Shown here piece after piece: positions 1 to 6,300 of a stretch of DNA of 64,000 nucleotides (the first letter of the stretch is position 1; each line of letters begins with the position of its first letter). The translations under genes and the position numbers were made by a program. Under the pieces are notes generated by a model that was not told where the DNA came from, made no database searches, and saw only the letters and a list, made by a program, of their open reading frames with translations. This DNA comes from Natronospirillum sp965602035 (lineage in GTDB: Bacteria; Pseudomonadota; Gammaproteobacteria; Pseudomonadales; Natronospirillaceae). The stretch is taken from assembly GCA_965602035.1 (NCBI GenBank), contig OZ271919.1, forward strand, positions 2,170,001 through 2,234,000, given 5' to 3'.

Positions 1-80
1 TCCTGCAGTGCACGGTATTCGCCATCTGTGAAGTACTTTGGCAGTAGCTTCGTGAAAAGACTGGATTCTATGAAGACCAT
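1..80 (-). CDS. RelE/HigB-like toxin, N-terminal fragment cut by window edge
   Basis: The minus strand from position 80 encodes 26 codons (MVFIESSLFTKLLPKY, then FTDGEYRALQ) before the window ends. The pattern of an initial hydrophobic strand (VFIES), a phenylalanine-threonine pair, then a D-x-E-Y-R-A-L-Q helix resembles the start of RelE/HigB2-type mRNA interferases, which cleave mRNA at the ribosome and are neutralised by a downstream HigA-type antitoxin. The ATG sits six bases after a -10-like TATACT, so the message may be leaderless. It follows brnA in the same direction, among other toxin-antitoxin cassettes. The family call rests on only 26 residues. Confidence 0.5.
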   Translation of the reverse strand, partial: MVFIESSLFTKLLPKYFTDGEYRALQ

Positions 81-86
81 CTAAAA

Positions 87-115
87 AGTATACGGCGATG
101 CCGTAGGTGGATCAA
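87..115 (-). promoter_or_regulatory. Sigma-70-like promoter for the toxin fragment
   Basis: Read on the minus strand, TTGATC (115-110) and TATACT (92-87) are separated by 17 bases, close to the sigma-70 consensus. The predicted start of transcription falls at or next to the ATG at position 80. A promoter of its own inside a cassette array would free the toxin gene from a distant integron promoter. Confidence 0.5.
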
Positions 116-143
116 GGCGCGGTCACGTGGGTGCAACGCTTCG

Positions 144-413
144 CTAATGTGCGCCGCCTGCGGCGTCATCATTCAGCGGCTTGTTAGCAGCTTCGGCGTT
201 CAATCGCTCTACCAGCCACACCTTGATGATCGACTGTCGGGTCACACCGATACGAGCCGCTTCCCGATCCAATGACTCCACTACCCATGATGGAAAGTCG
301 ACATTGATGCGCCGCTGATCCCGGTTGATCCGACGCGCCGTGGACACGTCGAGGTCATCAACGATATCGTTTTCGTCTTGATCAAATTTCTTGTCAAAAT
401 CTCTAGCTTTCAT
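144..413 (-). CDS. brnA: BrnA antitoxin (CopG/ribbon-helix-helix family)
   Basis: This 89-residue protein is the antitoxin of a BrnT/BrnA type II pair. The acidic N-terminus (KFDQDENDIVDDLD) is followed by a ribbon-helix-helix core: the strand RRINVDFPSWVVESLDREA, then helix RIGVTRQSIIKVWLVERL at about residues 50-72. In this family the RHH part binds operator DNA as a dimer and the other half masks the toxin. It starts 11 bases inside the end of brnT, so the two genes are translationally coupled with the toxin first, the usual BrnTA order. The pair lies in an integron cassette array, where toxin-antitoxin cassettes are thought to stabilise the array. Confidence 0.85.
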   Translation of the reverse strand: MKARDFDKKFDQDENDIVDDLDVSTARRINRDQRRINVDFPSWVVESLDREAARIGVTRQSIIKVWLVERLNAEAANKPLNDDAAGGAH

Positions 414-666
414 ACAGCTCTACCTCACTTCTTCGAGAACGCCGTACAGAAATGAGCCGAATCGTTCCGTCTCGGTAGGTGACGACGGCAGACCAGTGCC
501 TTGGACCAATGCGGCCTATGAGCAGAAACCGAGGCTCGTCATCTGATCTAGCACGGATTTCAAGCAGGTCCGGATCTCTCCACAGAGCCTGCGCGTCCAG
601 GAAGTCGATTCCATGTTTTTCCAGGTTGGCCAGACTTTTATCGTCGTCGAACTCGAAATCGCTCAT
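403..666 (-). CDS. brnT: BrnT toxin (RelE-fold ribonuclease)
   Basis: This 87-residue BrnT toxin belongs to a family with a RelE-like fold that cleaves RNA and halts translation. Family marks are the N-terminal FEFDDDKSLANLEKHGIDF segment (consensus F-x-W/F-D-x-x-K-x-x-x-N-x-x-K-H-G-V-x-F), the central RFLLIGRIGPRHWSAVVTYRDG strands and the C-terminal IRLISVRRSRRSEVELY, where the basic Arg cluster is the expected catalytic surface. The start ATG is at 666. The gene overlaps brnA by 11 bases and lies between the 78-bp attC at 723-800 and the next cassette gene. Confidence 0.87.
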   Translation of the reverse strand: MSDFEFDDDKSLANLEKHGIDFLDAQALWRDPDLLEIRARSDDEPRFLLIGRIGPRHWSAVVTYRDGTIRLISVRRSRRSEVELYES

Positions 667-722
667 GAGTATAAATTATGCCTTTTCTACTCATCTGGCA
701 AGAGAGGCGTAGAACGCGTGGC

Positions 723-800
723 TGCTAACGCCGAGCACAGCGGCGCGAGTTTACGAGCGTCCGGCGGCCGAAGGCCGCGTACTGATGCGTATTGTTAGCC
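723..800 (-). repeat. Integron attC site, copy 1
   Basis: This 78-bp imperfect palindrome has core sites at its ends. On the minus strand it begins GGCTAAC (R'') followed by AA, and ends GTTAGCA (R', one mismatch to GTTRRRY). The middle can fold into a long stem-loop around GGCCGAAGGCC. It is nearly identical to the copy at 1579-1656, sharing a long block from GCACAGCGGCGCGAG through the central GCGTCCGGCGGCCG. The orientation implied by the arms places it 3' of higA, as expected for a cassette recombination site. Confidence 0.85.
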
Positions 801-813
801 GTCAACTCCAGCG

Positions 814-1194
814 CTACGCCGCATGGCTGTCATCGTGAGAACGGTGTTTTAACAAGCTCTCTGCCGGGATTGAAAACGTCTCGTGCAACCCCTCGATCAT
901 GCGAAGTGTCAGTGGCCGCTTTCGGGCCAATACTTCGTAGACCCGATTCTTGCGCCCGATGACTGGAACCAGGTCATCCACGGTAAGTCCCTGCTGTTCC
1001 ATACGGAACTTAATGGCTTCAATGGGATCCGGAAAATCCATTGGATAATGCGCGCGTTCGTATGCCTCAACCAACGTTACAAGTACATCCAGTCGGTCTC
1101 CCTCAGAGGAACCAGCCTCAGCGGACATCAGGCCTTCAATTTCTTTCAGAGCTGCCTCGTAGTCAGCTTCTGTTTTGATAGGACGAATTTCCAT
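814..1194 (-). CDS. higA: HigA-type antitoxin
   Basis: This antitoxin of about 126 residues is of the HigA type that partners HigB mRNA interferases. The N-terminal segment (MEIRPIKTEADYEAALKEIE) is typical of this subgroup. The C-terminal half forms a helix-turn-helix (MEQQGLTVDDLVPVIGRKNRVYEVLARKRPL) expected to bind the operator. I start it at the ATG at 1194 because GAGGTG precedes it at good spacing; the upstream in-frame start at 1206 lies inside the end of higB. It follows higB by eight bases and is followed directly by attC copy 1, so the pair forms one cassette. Confidence 0.85.
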   Translation of the reverse strand: MEIRPIKTEADYEAALKEIEGLMSAEAGSSEGDRLDVLVTLVEAYERAHYPMDFPDPIEAIKFRMEQQGLTVDDLVPVIGRKNRVYEVLARKRPLTLRMIEGLHETFSIPAESLLKHRSHDDSHAA

Positions 1195-1202
1195 AAGACA
1201 CC

Positions 1203-1505
1203 TCAAATAGTCTGAGCATCGATTTCGTCATACTGCTTGTGTGTACCGATGAAGCGGATGTACACAACACGATAGGCATAGTTGATCCAAACCACCAACC
1301 GATACTTGTTCCCGGCGATGTTAAAAACAACACGGCCATCTCGCAGGATACTGGCGTTTGAAAATTGCGCCTTCACTTCATTCGGGGTGGACCAGTCCGC
1401 CTTCAGCGTCTCCCTGTACCAGGCCATTCCGGGCTCGACGGAATCCGCATAAGAAGGCGAGCTTTCCCAAAACCGTTTCAGTGTTGACAGGGCAATGATT
1501 CGCAT
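1203..1505 (-). CDS. higB: HigB-type mRNA interferase toxin
   Basis: This 100-residue protein is of the HigB_toxin family, a ribosome-dependent RNase. Recognisable segments are MRIIALSTLKRFWE at the start, the motif around WSTPNEVKAQFSNASIL, the strand DGRVVFNIAGNKYRLVVWINY and the terminal YIRFIGTHKQYDEID, which is very well conserved in this family. The toxin precedes the antitoxin, the usual order for hig loci. It lies between the two attC copies and is read in the cassette direction. Confidence 0.9.
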   Translation of the reverse strand: MRIIALSTLKRFWESSPSYADSVEPGMAWYRETLKADWSTPNEVKAQFSNASILRDGRVVFNIAGNKYRLVVWINYAYRVVYIRFIGTHKQYDEIDAQTI

Positions 1506-1578
1506 GAATTCAGTTTAGTCCCATTTTGGGACCTATGCAACCCCTCCAAGGATGAGGGCGAGTCCGTTCAATTTTGAC

Positions 1579-1656
1579 GGCTAACGTTCAGCACAGCGGC
1601 GCGAGTTTACGAGCGTCCGGCGGCCGCAGGCCGCGGACTGCTGCGCCTTGTTAAGC
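1579..1656 (-). repeat. Integron attC site, copy 2
   Basis: This 78-bp site on the minus strand starts GCTTAAC AAGGCGCAGC (R''/L'') and ends GCTGAACGTTAGCC (L'/R'). The interior stem carries GGCCGCAGGCC. The TAACAAGGCGC start and ACGTTAG end are the usual asymmetric marks of attC orientation, and they place the site downstream of the uracil-DNA-glycosylase-like gene. The length and almost all of the sequence match copy 1 at 723-800. Such uniform attC sites are typical of chromosomal (sedentary) arrays. Confidence 0.87.
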
Positions 1657-1663
1657 CGAAACG

Positions 1664-2278
1664 TTACAAACCGTCCAACAGTTTTCGTACAGAACGCCAA
1701 CTACTCAAAATCGATTCCCGGTTCTCTGGTCTTCTGTTCACGAACATTGGACTCGGATGCGGGCTTGAAAAGATCTCCATCTCCGGCGCAATGCGTTTGA
1801 TATGGTTCTCGCCCTTCTGAGCTTTGGCGCCAACCAACACAATAGCGCGTAACTTTGTGAACAGCGGCAATAATTCTCCCAGTGACTCGACTCCAGCCGC
1901 GATATCGGCCGAGTTCGCCGGTCGAATTTTAGCGCCTGACCCAATGTACCACGGGACAATATTCCAAATGGCGATCCGGCGCCGGTCTATGGCGGCGGAA
2001 TGAATCAACTCGAACAAATTTTTCGCGGTTTCATCCGGATTGTTCATTGAAACGAATCCGGAGTTCCTTGCCTTTGGACCAGGTGCCTCAAGTAGGAACA
2101 AGATCTCGGCATAGACACCACCATCCCAGGGGTCGAAATAAGGGATAGAAGCGTCAGGCCCCATCCTCATACGCAACCGATGGACAAATTCTGTCAACTC
2201 CGCCACATTGGTCTCGGTAACCTGAGACAACCGAGCTTCCTGCGCTGCTTGATCTCCGAGTAACTTGGGACGGTCCAA
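1664..2278 (-). CDS. Uracil-DNA glycosylase family-like protein (cassette gene)
   Basis: This 204-residue protein resembles the uracil-DNA glycosylase superfamily. I see the loop EILFLLEAPGPKARNSGF (motif 1 region, with the G-x-x-P/A water-activating loop position), NIVPWY, the strand LRAIVLVGAKAQKG, and SSPHPSP, which matches the His-Pro-Ser minor-groove loop. UDGs remove uracil or damaged bases from DNA, but catalytic residues vary across families, so the substrate is unknown. The start is a TTG at 2278 with GGGGAAG a few bases upstream. The gene ends eight bases before attC copy 2 and is the rightmost recognisable cassette, so it would be the first in the array. Confidence 0.7.
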   Translation of the reverse strand: MDRPKLLGDQAAQEARLSQVTETNVAELTEFVHRLRMRMGPDASIPYFDPWDGGVYAEILFLLEAPGPKARNSGFVSMNNPDETAKNLFELIHSAAIDRRRIAIWNIVPWYIGSGAKIRPANSADIAAGVESLGELLPLFTKLRAIVLVGAKAQKGENHIKRIAPEMEIFSSPHPSPMFVNRRPENRESILSSWRSVRKLLDGL

Positions 2279-2298
2279 AAGCTTCCCCTTTGCGGCTT

Positions 2299-2305
2299 AA
2301 CAGTT
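2299..2305 (-). other. GTTAAGC core site upstream of first cassette (possible attI or R' site)
   Basis: On the minus strand GTTAAGC fits GTTRRRY exactly and lies about 20 bases upstream of the TTG start of the glycosylase-like gene, where the left boundary of a cassette should be. No paired GGCTTAAC-type partner with a stem is visible to its right, so this may be an attI-like site or the relic of a lost attC. Confidence 0.4.
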
Positions 2306-2773
2306 TTATTCGTGAGCATGCGTATATGCACGCTCTGTAGCGGCTGTATCTATGAGGTAACGGTCTGAATTCCATCCCATTTCAGTATCCCCTAGTTCTA
2401 AACGCTTCGAAATCCGCGTATGCGCAATATCCTGTCCCATAACAAACATGGTTTGCGCATGATCCACAGACGCTGTTGCTCATTGCCTGCTATGCGGGCG
2501 TTCATTGCGTAATCAGCCGATTGGATAACCGGCCGGATTCAGCGCGTAAAACTGCGCATGCGTGTTTTCTGCGACAATTACGTTGGATGGTGCGGCGGTA
2601 CGAGGGTGAGATTTTGGTGATGGATACGCTACCGCTCGGCCGGGTTCTGTGGCGAGCCAATCCTTCGGCTTGTCGTTTCCTTACTTTGACCCTAGTTCAG
2701 TCTGCCGGTTTTGCAACCGTGGGGTTGGTTGCAGGCAGTGGTATTTCTTTCCGGCCGGTGGTTAGTCTGGCGG
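2306..2773. other. Gene-poor stretch beside the cassette array
   Basis: I find no convincing coding region here. The open frames lack a family signature and a good ribosome binding site. No integron integrase, whole or fragmentary, is visible, although this is the side on which intI would be expected. The stretch contains the 12-mer ACCCTAGTTCAG at 2689-2700, which recurs at 3062-3073, and a small hairpin near 2715-2735 (GCAACC/GGTTGC). Confidence 0.5.
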
Positions 2774-3010
2774 TCAGTCGTCAGGCAGTTCGTCGAACTC
2801 CTGTTCTTTTTCTTCCAGCCAGGCGTTCATTTCATCGGGATGCTGCATGAGGCGTTCCATTTTTTTCATGGCGTCGAGGTGGTCAGGGTCCTGCTGCTCG
2901 AACATTGCGCGCCCGTGTTCCTCGCTTTGCCGGGCCATTTCCTGGAAGGTGTCGGCGCGAAATTCTTTGTCGCAGGCGCCACCCAGTTGTTTGCAGGTCA
3001 TGGTTTTCAT
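2774..3010 (-). CDS. DUF1059 family small protein
   Basis: This protein of about 78 residues begins MKTMTCKQLGGACDKEFRAD, the diagnostic start of DUF1059 proteins. These carry two conserved Cys in C-K-x-L-G-G-x-C-D and a following helix (TFQEMARQSEEHGRAMF). The C-terminal half is acidic and helical (DAMKKMERLMQHPDEMNAWLEEKE). The function of the family is not established. I start at the ATG at 3010, which has GAAGG five bases upstream; a TTG at 3022 is possible. The gene is flanked by a 12-bp direct repeat (2689-2700 and 3062-3073). Confidence 0.75.
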   Translation of the reverse strand: MKTMTCKQLGGACDKEFRADTFQEMARQSEEHGRAMFEQQDPDHLDAMKKMERLMQHPDEMNAWLEEKEQEFDELPDD

Positions 3011-3113
3011 GGTTGCCTTCAACCTCCCGTGAATTGCTTCAATGAAACGTCCTTGTTTCCCACCCTAGTTCAGATGGCGGTGAATGCAAAATTCCCGGTC
3101 GCGTGCAGGGCGT

Positions 3114-3854
3114 TCAGTCGTGGTGGTCACCGAGAATGCGCAGGTATTGCTGAACGGTGTCGGCGAATCCGTAACGCAGGGCTTCCACCGTGAGGGCGTG
3201 GCCGATGGACACTTCCGCAATGTTACCGGTCTGCACGAAGGCGCTGAGGTTGTTCAGATCCAGATCATGGCCGGCGTTGACCACCAGCCCGAGCTCAGCG
3301 GCCAGATCCGCGCTTTCCATGTAGCGAGCCAGTACTGACTCATAGTCGCCGTCGGCGTAGGCGCGGGCATAGGCTTCGGTATAGAGCTCAATACGGTCGG
3401 TGCCGGTGTCCGCTGCACGCCGCACCTGTTCCGGATCCGGGTCGAGAAACAGGCTGGTGCGAACGCCGGCCTGCTGGCAACGTTCAATAAGGGGTTTCAG
3501 GCGCGCCCCGTGCTGGGTGAGGTCCCACCCGTGGTCCGACGTGATCTGGTCAGGCGCATCCGGCACCAGCGTGAACTGAGCCGGCTGTTCCGCCAGCACG
3601 TGTTCAACCAGGGTATTCGTGGGGTAACCCTCTACGTTGAGCTCGGCGGCCACAAAGCGCGACACAAGTGCTTTCAGGTCGCTGATGTCCTGGTAGGTGG
3701 CGTGGCGCTGGTCGGGGCGCGGGTGAATGGTGACACCGATGGCGCCTCCCTGAATGGCCAGTTCGGCAAACTCGCGAATATCCGGGTAGCGATGCCCCCG
3801 GGAGTTGCGAATGAGGGCGATCTTGTTCAGGTTGACGCTGAGCTGGGTGGTCAT
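3114..3854 (-). CDS. pdxJ: Pyridoxine 5'-phosphate synthase PdxJ
   Basis: PdxJ condenses 1-deoxyxylulose 5-phosphate with 3-amino-2-oxopropyl phosphate to form pyridoxine 5'-phosphate, the last ring-forming step of DXP-dependent vitamin B6 synthesis. The 246-residue length and motifs fit: LSVNLNKIALIRNSRG at the N-terminus, GAIGVTIHPRPDQRH with the phosphate-binding His and Arg, NVEGYPT, FTLVPDAPDQITSDHGWD and GLVVNAGHDLDLNN. The ATG at 3854 is chosen over an upstream start at 3956 because the extra N-terminus has no family counterpart. It stands alone here rather than in the recO-pdxJ-acpS context common in gammaproteobacteria. Confidence 0.95.
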   Translation of the reverse strand: MTTQLSVNLNKIALIRNSRGHRYPDIREFAELAIQGGAIGVTIHPRPDQRHATYQDISDLKALVSRFVAAELNVEGYPTNTLVEHVLAEQPAQFTLVPDAPDQITSDHGWDLTQHGARLKPLIERCQQAGVRTSLFLDPDPEQVRRAADTGTDRIELYTEAYARAYADGDYESVLARYMESADLAAELGLVVNAGHDLDLNNLSAFVQTGNIAEVSIGHALTVEALRYGFADTVQQYLRILGDHHD

Positions 3855-4004
3855 AGGTCGGGCAACTGATTGCAAATGAGCGAATGCCCGATTATAGAGC
3901 ACTGCCAGCCCAAACCCCACCCTGTGCCGGCGGTGTTCTTTGCCATTTGCTGACACAGTTTTTAACCGGTTTGGCTCTAGAATGCGCGGGTTTCCTGTAT
4001 TTGG

Positions 4005-4694
4005 GTGAACCCTGTGAACCAGCCTGCCTCCCTTACCCGGCTTCCACCGCGCGACCCGCCGCCCTTTGATCCACTGGCGCGGATTACCGACGATATTGCT
4101 GAGCAGGGTTACGCGATTTGCCCGGATTTTCTGCCCACGTCATCGGTGCAGGCTCTGCAGGTGATGGGAGCGGCCTATGAACGGGCAGACGCTCTGGAAG
4201 CGGCGGGGATTGGCCGGGCACAGGATTTCCAGACGAACCGGTTTGTCCGGCAGGACCGCATTCACTGGCTGAGCCGCGACAACCCGGCCGCGCGGCTGTT
4301 CCTGGACCCCATGGCGGAATTGCAACAGACGCTGAACCGGTCGCTGTTCATGGGTCTGTTCGATTACGAGGCGCATCTGGCCATGTACCCGGCGGGGGCG
4401 TTCTACAAGAAGCATCTGGACGCGTTCCGGGGCCGCACCAACCGGCGGCTCTCGACGGTGCTGTACCTGAACTTCGACTGGCGGGCGCACCAGGGCGGCG
4501 AACTGCGGTGTTTCGACCCAGCGGACAACGAAACGGTGCTGTTCGATCTGCTGCCGCAGGCCGGCACTCTGCTGGTGTTCGAGAGCGAGCGTTTCTGGCA
4601 CGAAGTCTTGCCGGCACAGCGCAAGCGCTACTCCATTGCGGGGTGGTTCCGGGTGAACGGGTCGGTGAACGGGCGGGTAGACCCACCCAGGTAA
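4005..4694 (+). CDS. 2-oxoglutarate/Fe(II)-dependent oxygenase (prolyl-hydroxylase-like)
   Basis: This 229-residue cytoplasmic protein is of the 2OG-Fe(II) oxygenase superfamily (P4Hc type). The iron triad is visible: H137 and D139 in YKKHLDAF, and H199 in SERFWHEV. The 2OG-binding Arg is R208, nine residues after the distal His, as is usual. The double-stranded beta-helix strands LSTVLYLNFDW, GGELRCF and GTLLVFES fit. The substrate is unknown; bacterial relatives hydroxylate proline or other residues of translation factors. It starts at a GTG (4005), with another GTG nine bases on. It stands alone, divergent from pdxJ. Confidence 0.85.
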   Translation: MNPVNQPASLTRLPPRDPPPFDPLARITDDIAEQGYAICPDFLPTSSVQALQVMGAAYERADALEAAGIGRAQDFQTNRFVRQDRIHWLSRDNPAARLFLDPMAELQQTLNRSLFMGLFDYEAHLAMYPAGAFYKKHLDAFRGRTNRRLSTVLYLNFDWRAHQGGELRCFDPADNETVLFDLLPQAGTLLVFESERFWHEVLPAQRKRYSIAGWFRVNGSVNGRVDPPR

Positions 4695-4742
4695 ACCGTT
4701 TCAACTGAAGCCGTTCCGTATCGATACCCGGGTATTTAGTGT

Positions 4743-4756
4743 TATGTTATAACATA
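4743..4756. promoter_or_regulatory. Putative Zur box upstream of zrgA
   Basis: TATGTTATAACATA is a perfect 14-base palindrome and matches the core of gammaproteobacterial Zur operators (ATGTTATA-x-TATAACAT type). It lies about 50 bases before the zrgA ATG, where zinc-bound Zur would block transcription. The position also rules out the open frame start at 4739. Confidence 0.7.
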
Positions 4757-4804
4757 TATACTCAATGCCCAGTTGATCGACACACACTTCAGGAGGTTGT
4801 CTGC

Positions 4805-5452
4805 ATGGCCTGTGCCCAGCCGTTCTCCCAATCCGGACTTCGTGGCGCGGCCCATTACCTGATGCCACTCGTACCCCTCTTCCTGGCCGCTGCGGCGGTG
4901 GGCCAGAGTCATGACCACGACCATGATGAACTCCGGCGGCAGGCTGGCGTTCATGTTCATGGTATCGCTCAGCTTCTGGTGGTCGCTGACCGCGACCATC
5001 TCGCCATTACGCTGGAGACCCCCGCTGTGAATGTGGTCGGGTTTGAGCACAACGCCCGAACCGACGCCGAGCGTGAGCGGTTACGGGCCGCCGAGCGAGC
5101 ATTACGCAACGCGGATCGGGTTGCGGTGCCTGCGGCCTCCGCCAGCTGCGAGCCGGAATCTGTCCGTATCAGTTCCACCCAGCTCGACGCTCTGAACCCG
5201 CACAACCACGAGCATGATCACGCCCAGGACAGTAACCATGGCCACAGCCATGACGACCAGGACGGTACCAGCCACGCGGAGTTCGTGGTGGACTACCGGT
5301 TTGTGTGCAATGACCCACTGGCCCTGAATCGCCTGAGCGTGACGGTGTTTGAGCATTTCCCGGGCTTTGAGGCCGTGAACGTACAGTGGGCCCTGCCCAG
5401 CGGCCAGGGTGCGCAGCAGGTAGACGCCGGACGGCCCGGCATTCGGTTCTGA
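4805..5452 (+). CDS. zrgA: ZrgA-family (DUF2796) periplasmic zinc-binding protein
   Basis: This 215-residue secreted protein has a signal peptide (hydrophobic MPLVPLFLAAAAVG core, then QSHDHDHDE) and two histidine-rich metal-binding stretches: HDHDHD near the mature N-terminus and NHEHDHAQDSNHGHSHDD in the middle. The DUF2796 fold is recognisable in VHVHGIAQLLVVADRDHLAITLETPAVNVVGFEH and in the C-terminal ALNRLSVTVFEHFPGFEAVNVQW. ZrgA proteins assist zinc uptake under zinc limitation. The ATG at 4805 is chosen because AGGAGG precedes it and the Zur box lies just upstream. It heads an operon with the ABC pair that follows, like the zinc-responsive DUF2796-ABC operon of Pseudomonas. Confidence 0.87.
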   Translation: MACAQPFSQSGLRGAAHYLMPLVPLFLAAAAVGQSHDHDHDELRRQAGVHVHGIAQLLVVADRDHLAITLETPAVNVVGFEHNARTDAERERLRAAERALRNADRVAVPAASASCEPESVRISSTQLDALNPHNHEHDHAQDSNHGHSHDDQDGTSHAEFVVDYRFVCNDPLALNRLSVTVFEHFPGFEAVNVQWALPSGQGAQQVDAGRPGIRF

Positions 5453-5586
5453 CTTGACGCTTGGCCGGTTTGCGCGGAGGCTTCCTGTGTTCATGGGTGC
5501 CATGTTGGCTCAACGGAGCCTGAGCAGCGGGTTCACTGCCACCCGGAGAGACGTTGGCCGAAAACCGATAAGAGAGTGCCGCAACG

Positions 5587-6300
5587 GTGTCTGATTCTGC
5601 CCCAGCCATTGCATTAAAAGACGTGGTGTTTCGCTGGCACCGCCGACTGCCGGCGGTGCTTGAGGTACCCGAACTGACGGTGCCTCGGGGGCAGAGGGTG
5701 TTTCTGTACGGGCCGTCCGGTTCCGGCAAGACCACACTGCTCAACCTGCTGAGCGGCGTCAATACGCCGGAGTCGGGTTCCGTGGACGTGCTCGGGCACA
5801 GGCTCACTTCACTCTCGGGCCGCCAGCGCGACCGGTTTCGCGCCCGCCATATCGGCATTGTTTTTCAGCAGTTTAACCTGATTCCCTGGTTATCCGTGCA
5901 GGATAACGTGCAACTGGCCCGTCAGTTTGCCGGGCGATCACACGCGTCCGATGAGGGTGAGCACTTACTGCACGCGCTGGGCCTCAGCAATGAGCTCAGG
6001 CGACGTCCGGCGCATTCGCTGAGCATGGGGCAGCAACAGCGGGTGGCCGTGGCCCGGGCGCTGGTGAACCGCCCGGCGCTGCTGATTGCGGACGAACCTA
6101 CCTCTGCGCTGGATTCCGACCACCGCGATGAGTTTCTGGCGTTGCTCATGGACGTCGCCTCGGATCGCGGCAGCACGATCCTGTTTGTCAGTCATGACAG
6201 GGGGCTACAACACCATTTCGACCGGCACCTGGACATGCGTAGCCTGCAGTCGGGGGCGGCGGTTCAATCGGGTGCTGCCGGCGCAGGGGGCAGCGCATGA
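5587..6300 (+). CDS. ABC transporter ATP-binding protein (MacB/LolD-like)
   Basis: This 237-residue ATPase has Walker A GPSGSGKTTLLNLLSG, Q-loop VFQQFNLIPWLSV, signature LSMGQQQRVAVARAL (LSGGQ variant), Walker B ALLIADEPTSALD and the switch His in FVSHDRGL. The GTG start is at 5587. It overlaps the permease by four bases (ATGA), so the two are translated together. LolD/MacB-type pairs act in lipoprotein handling or efflux rather than classical import. Its place after zrgA and the Zur box suggests a zinc-starvation role, but the substrate is unknown. Confidence 0.88.
   Translation: MSDSAPAIALKDVVFRWHRRLPAVLEVPELTVPRGQRVFLYGPSGSGKTTLLNLLSGVNTPESGSVDVLGHRLTSLSGRQRDRFRARHIGIVFQQFNLIPWLSVQDNVQLARQFAGRSHASDEGEHLLHALGLSNELRRRPAHSLSMGQQQRVAVARALVNRPALLIADEPTSALDSDHRDEFLALLMDVASDRGSTILFVSHDRGLQHHFDRHLDMRSLQSGAAVQSGAAGAGGSA

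Noticed and set aside
2476..2850. 124-codon open frame on the plus strand, considered as an integrase remnant
   Set aside because: It shows no tyrosine recombinase motifs (no R..HxxR..Y pattern), no ribosome binding site, and overlaps the DUF1059 gene on the other strand.
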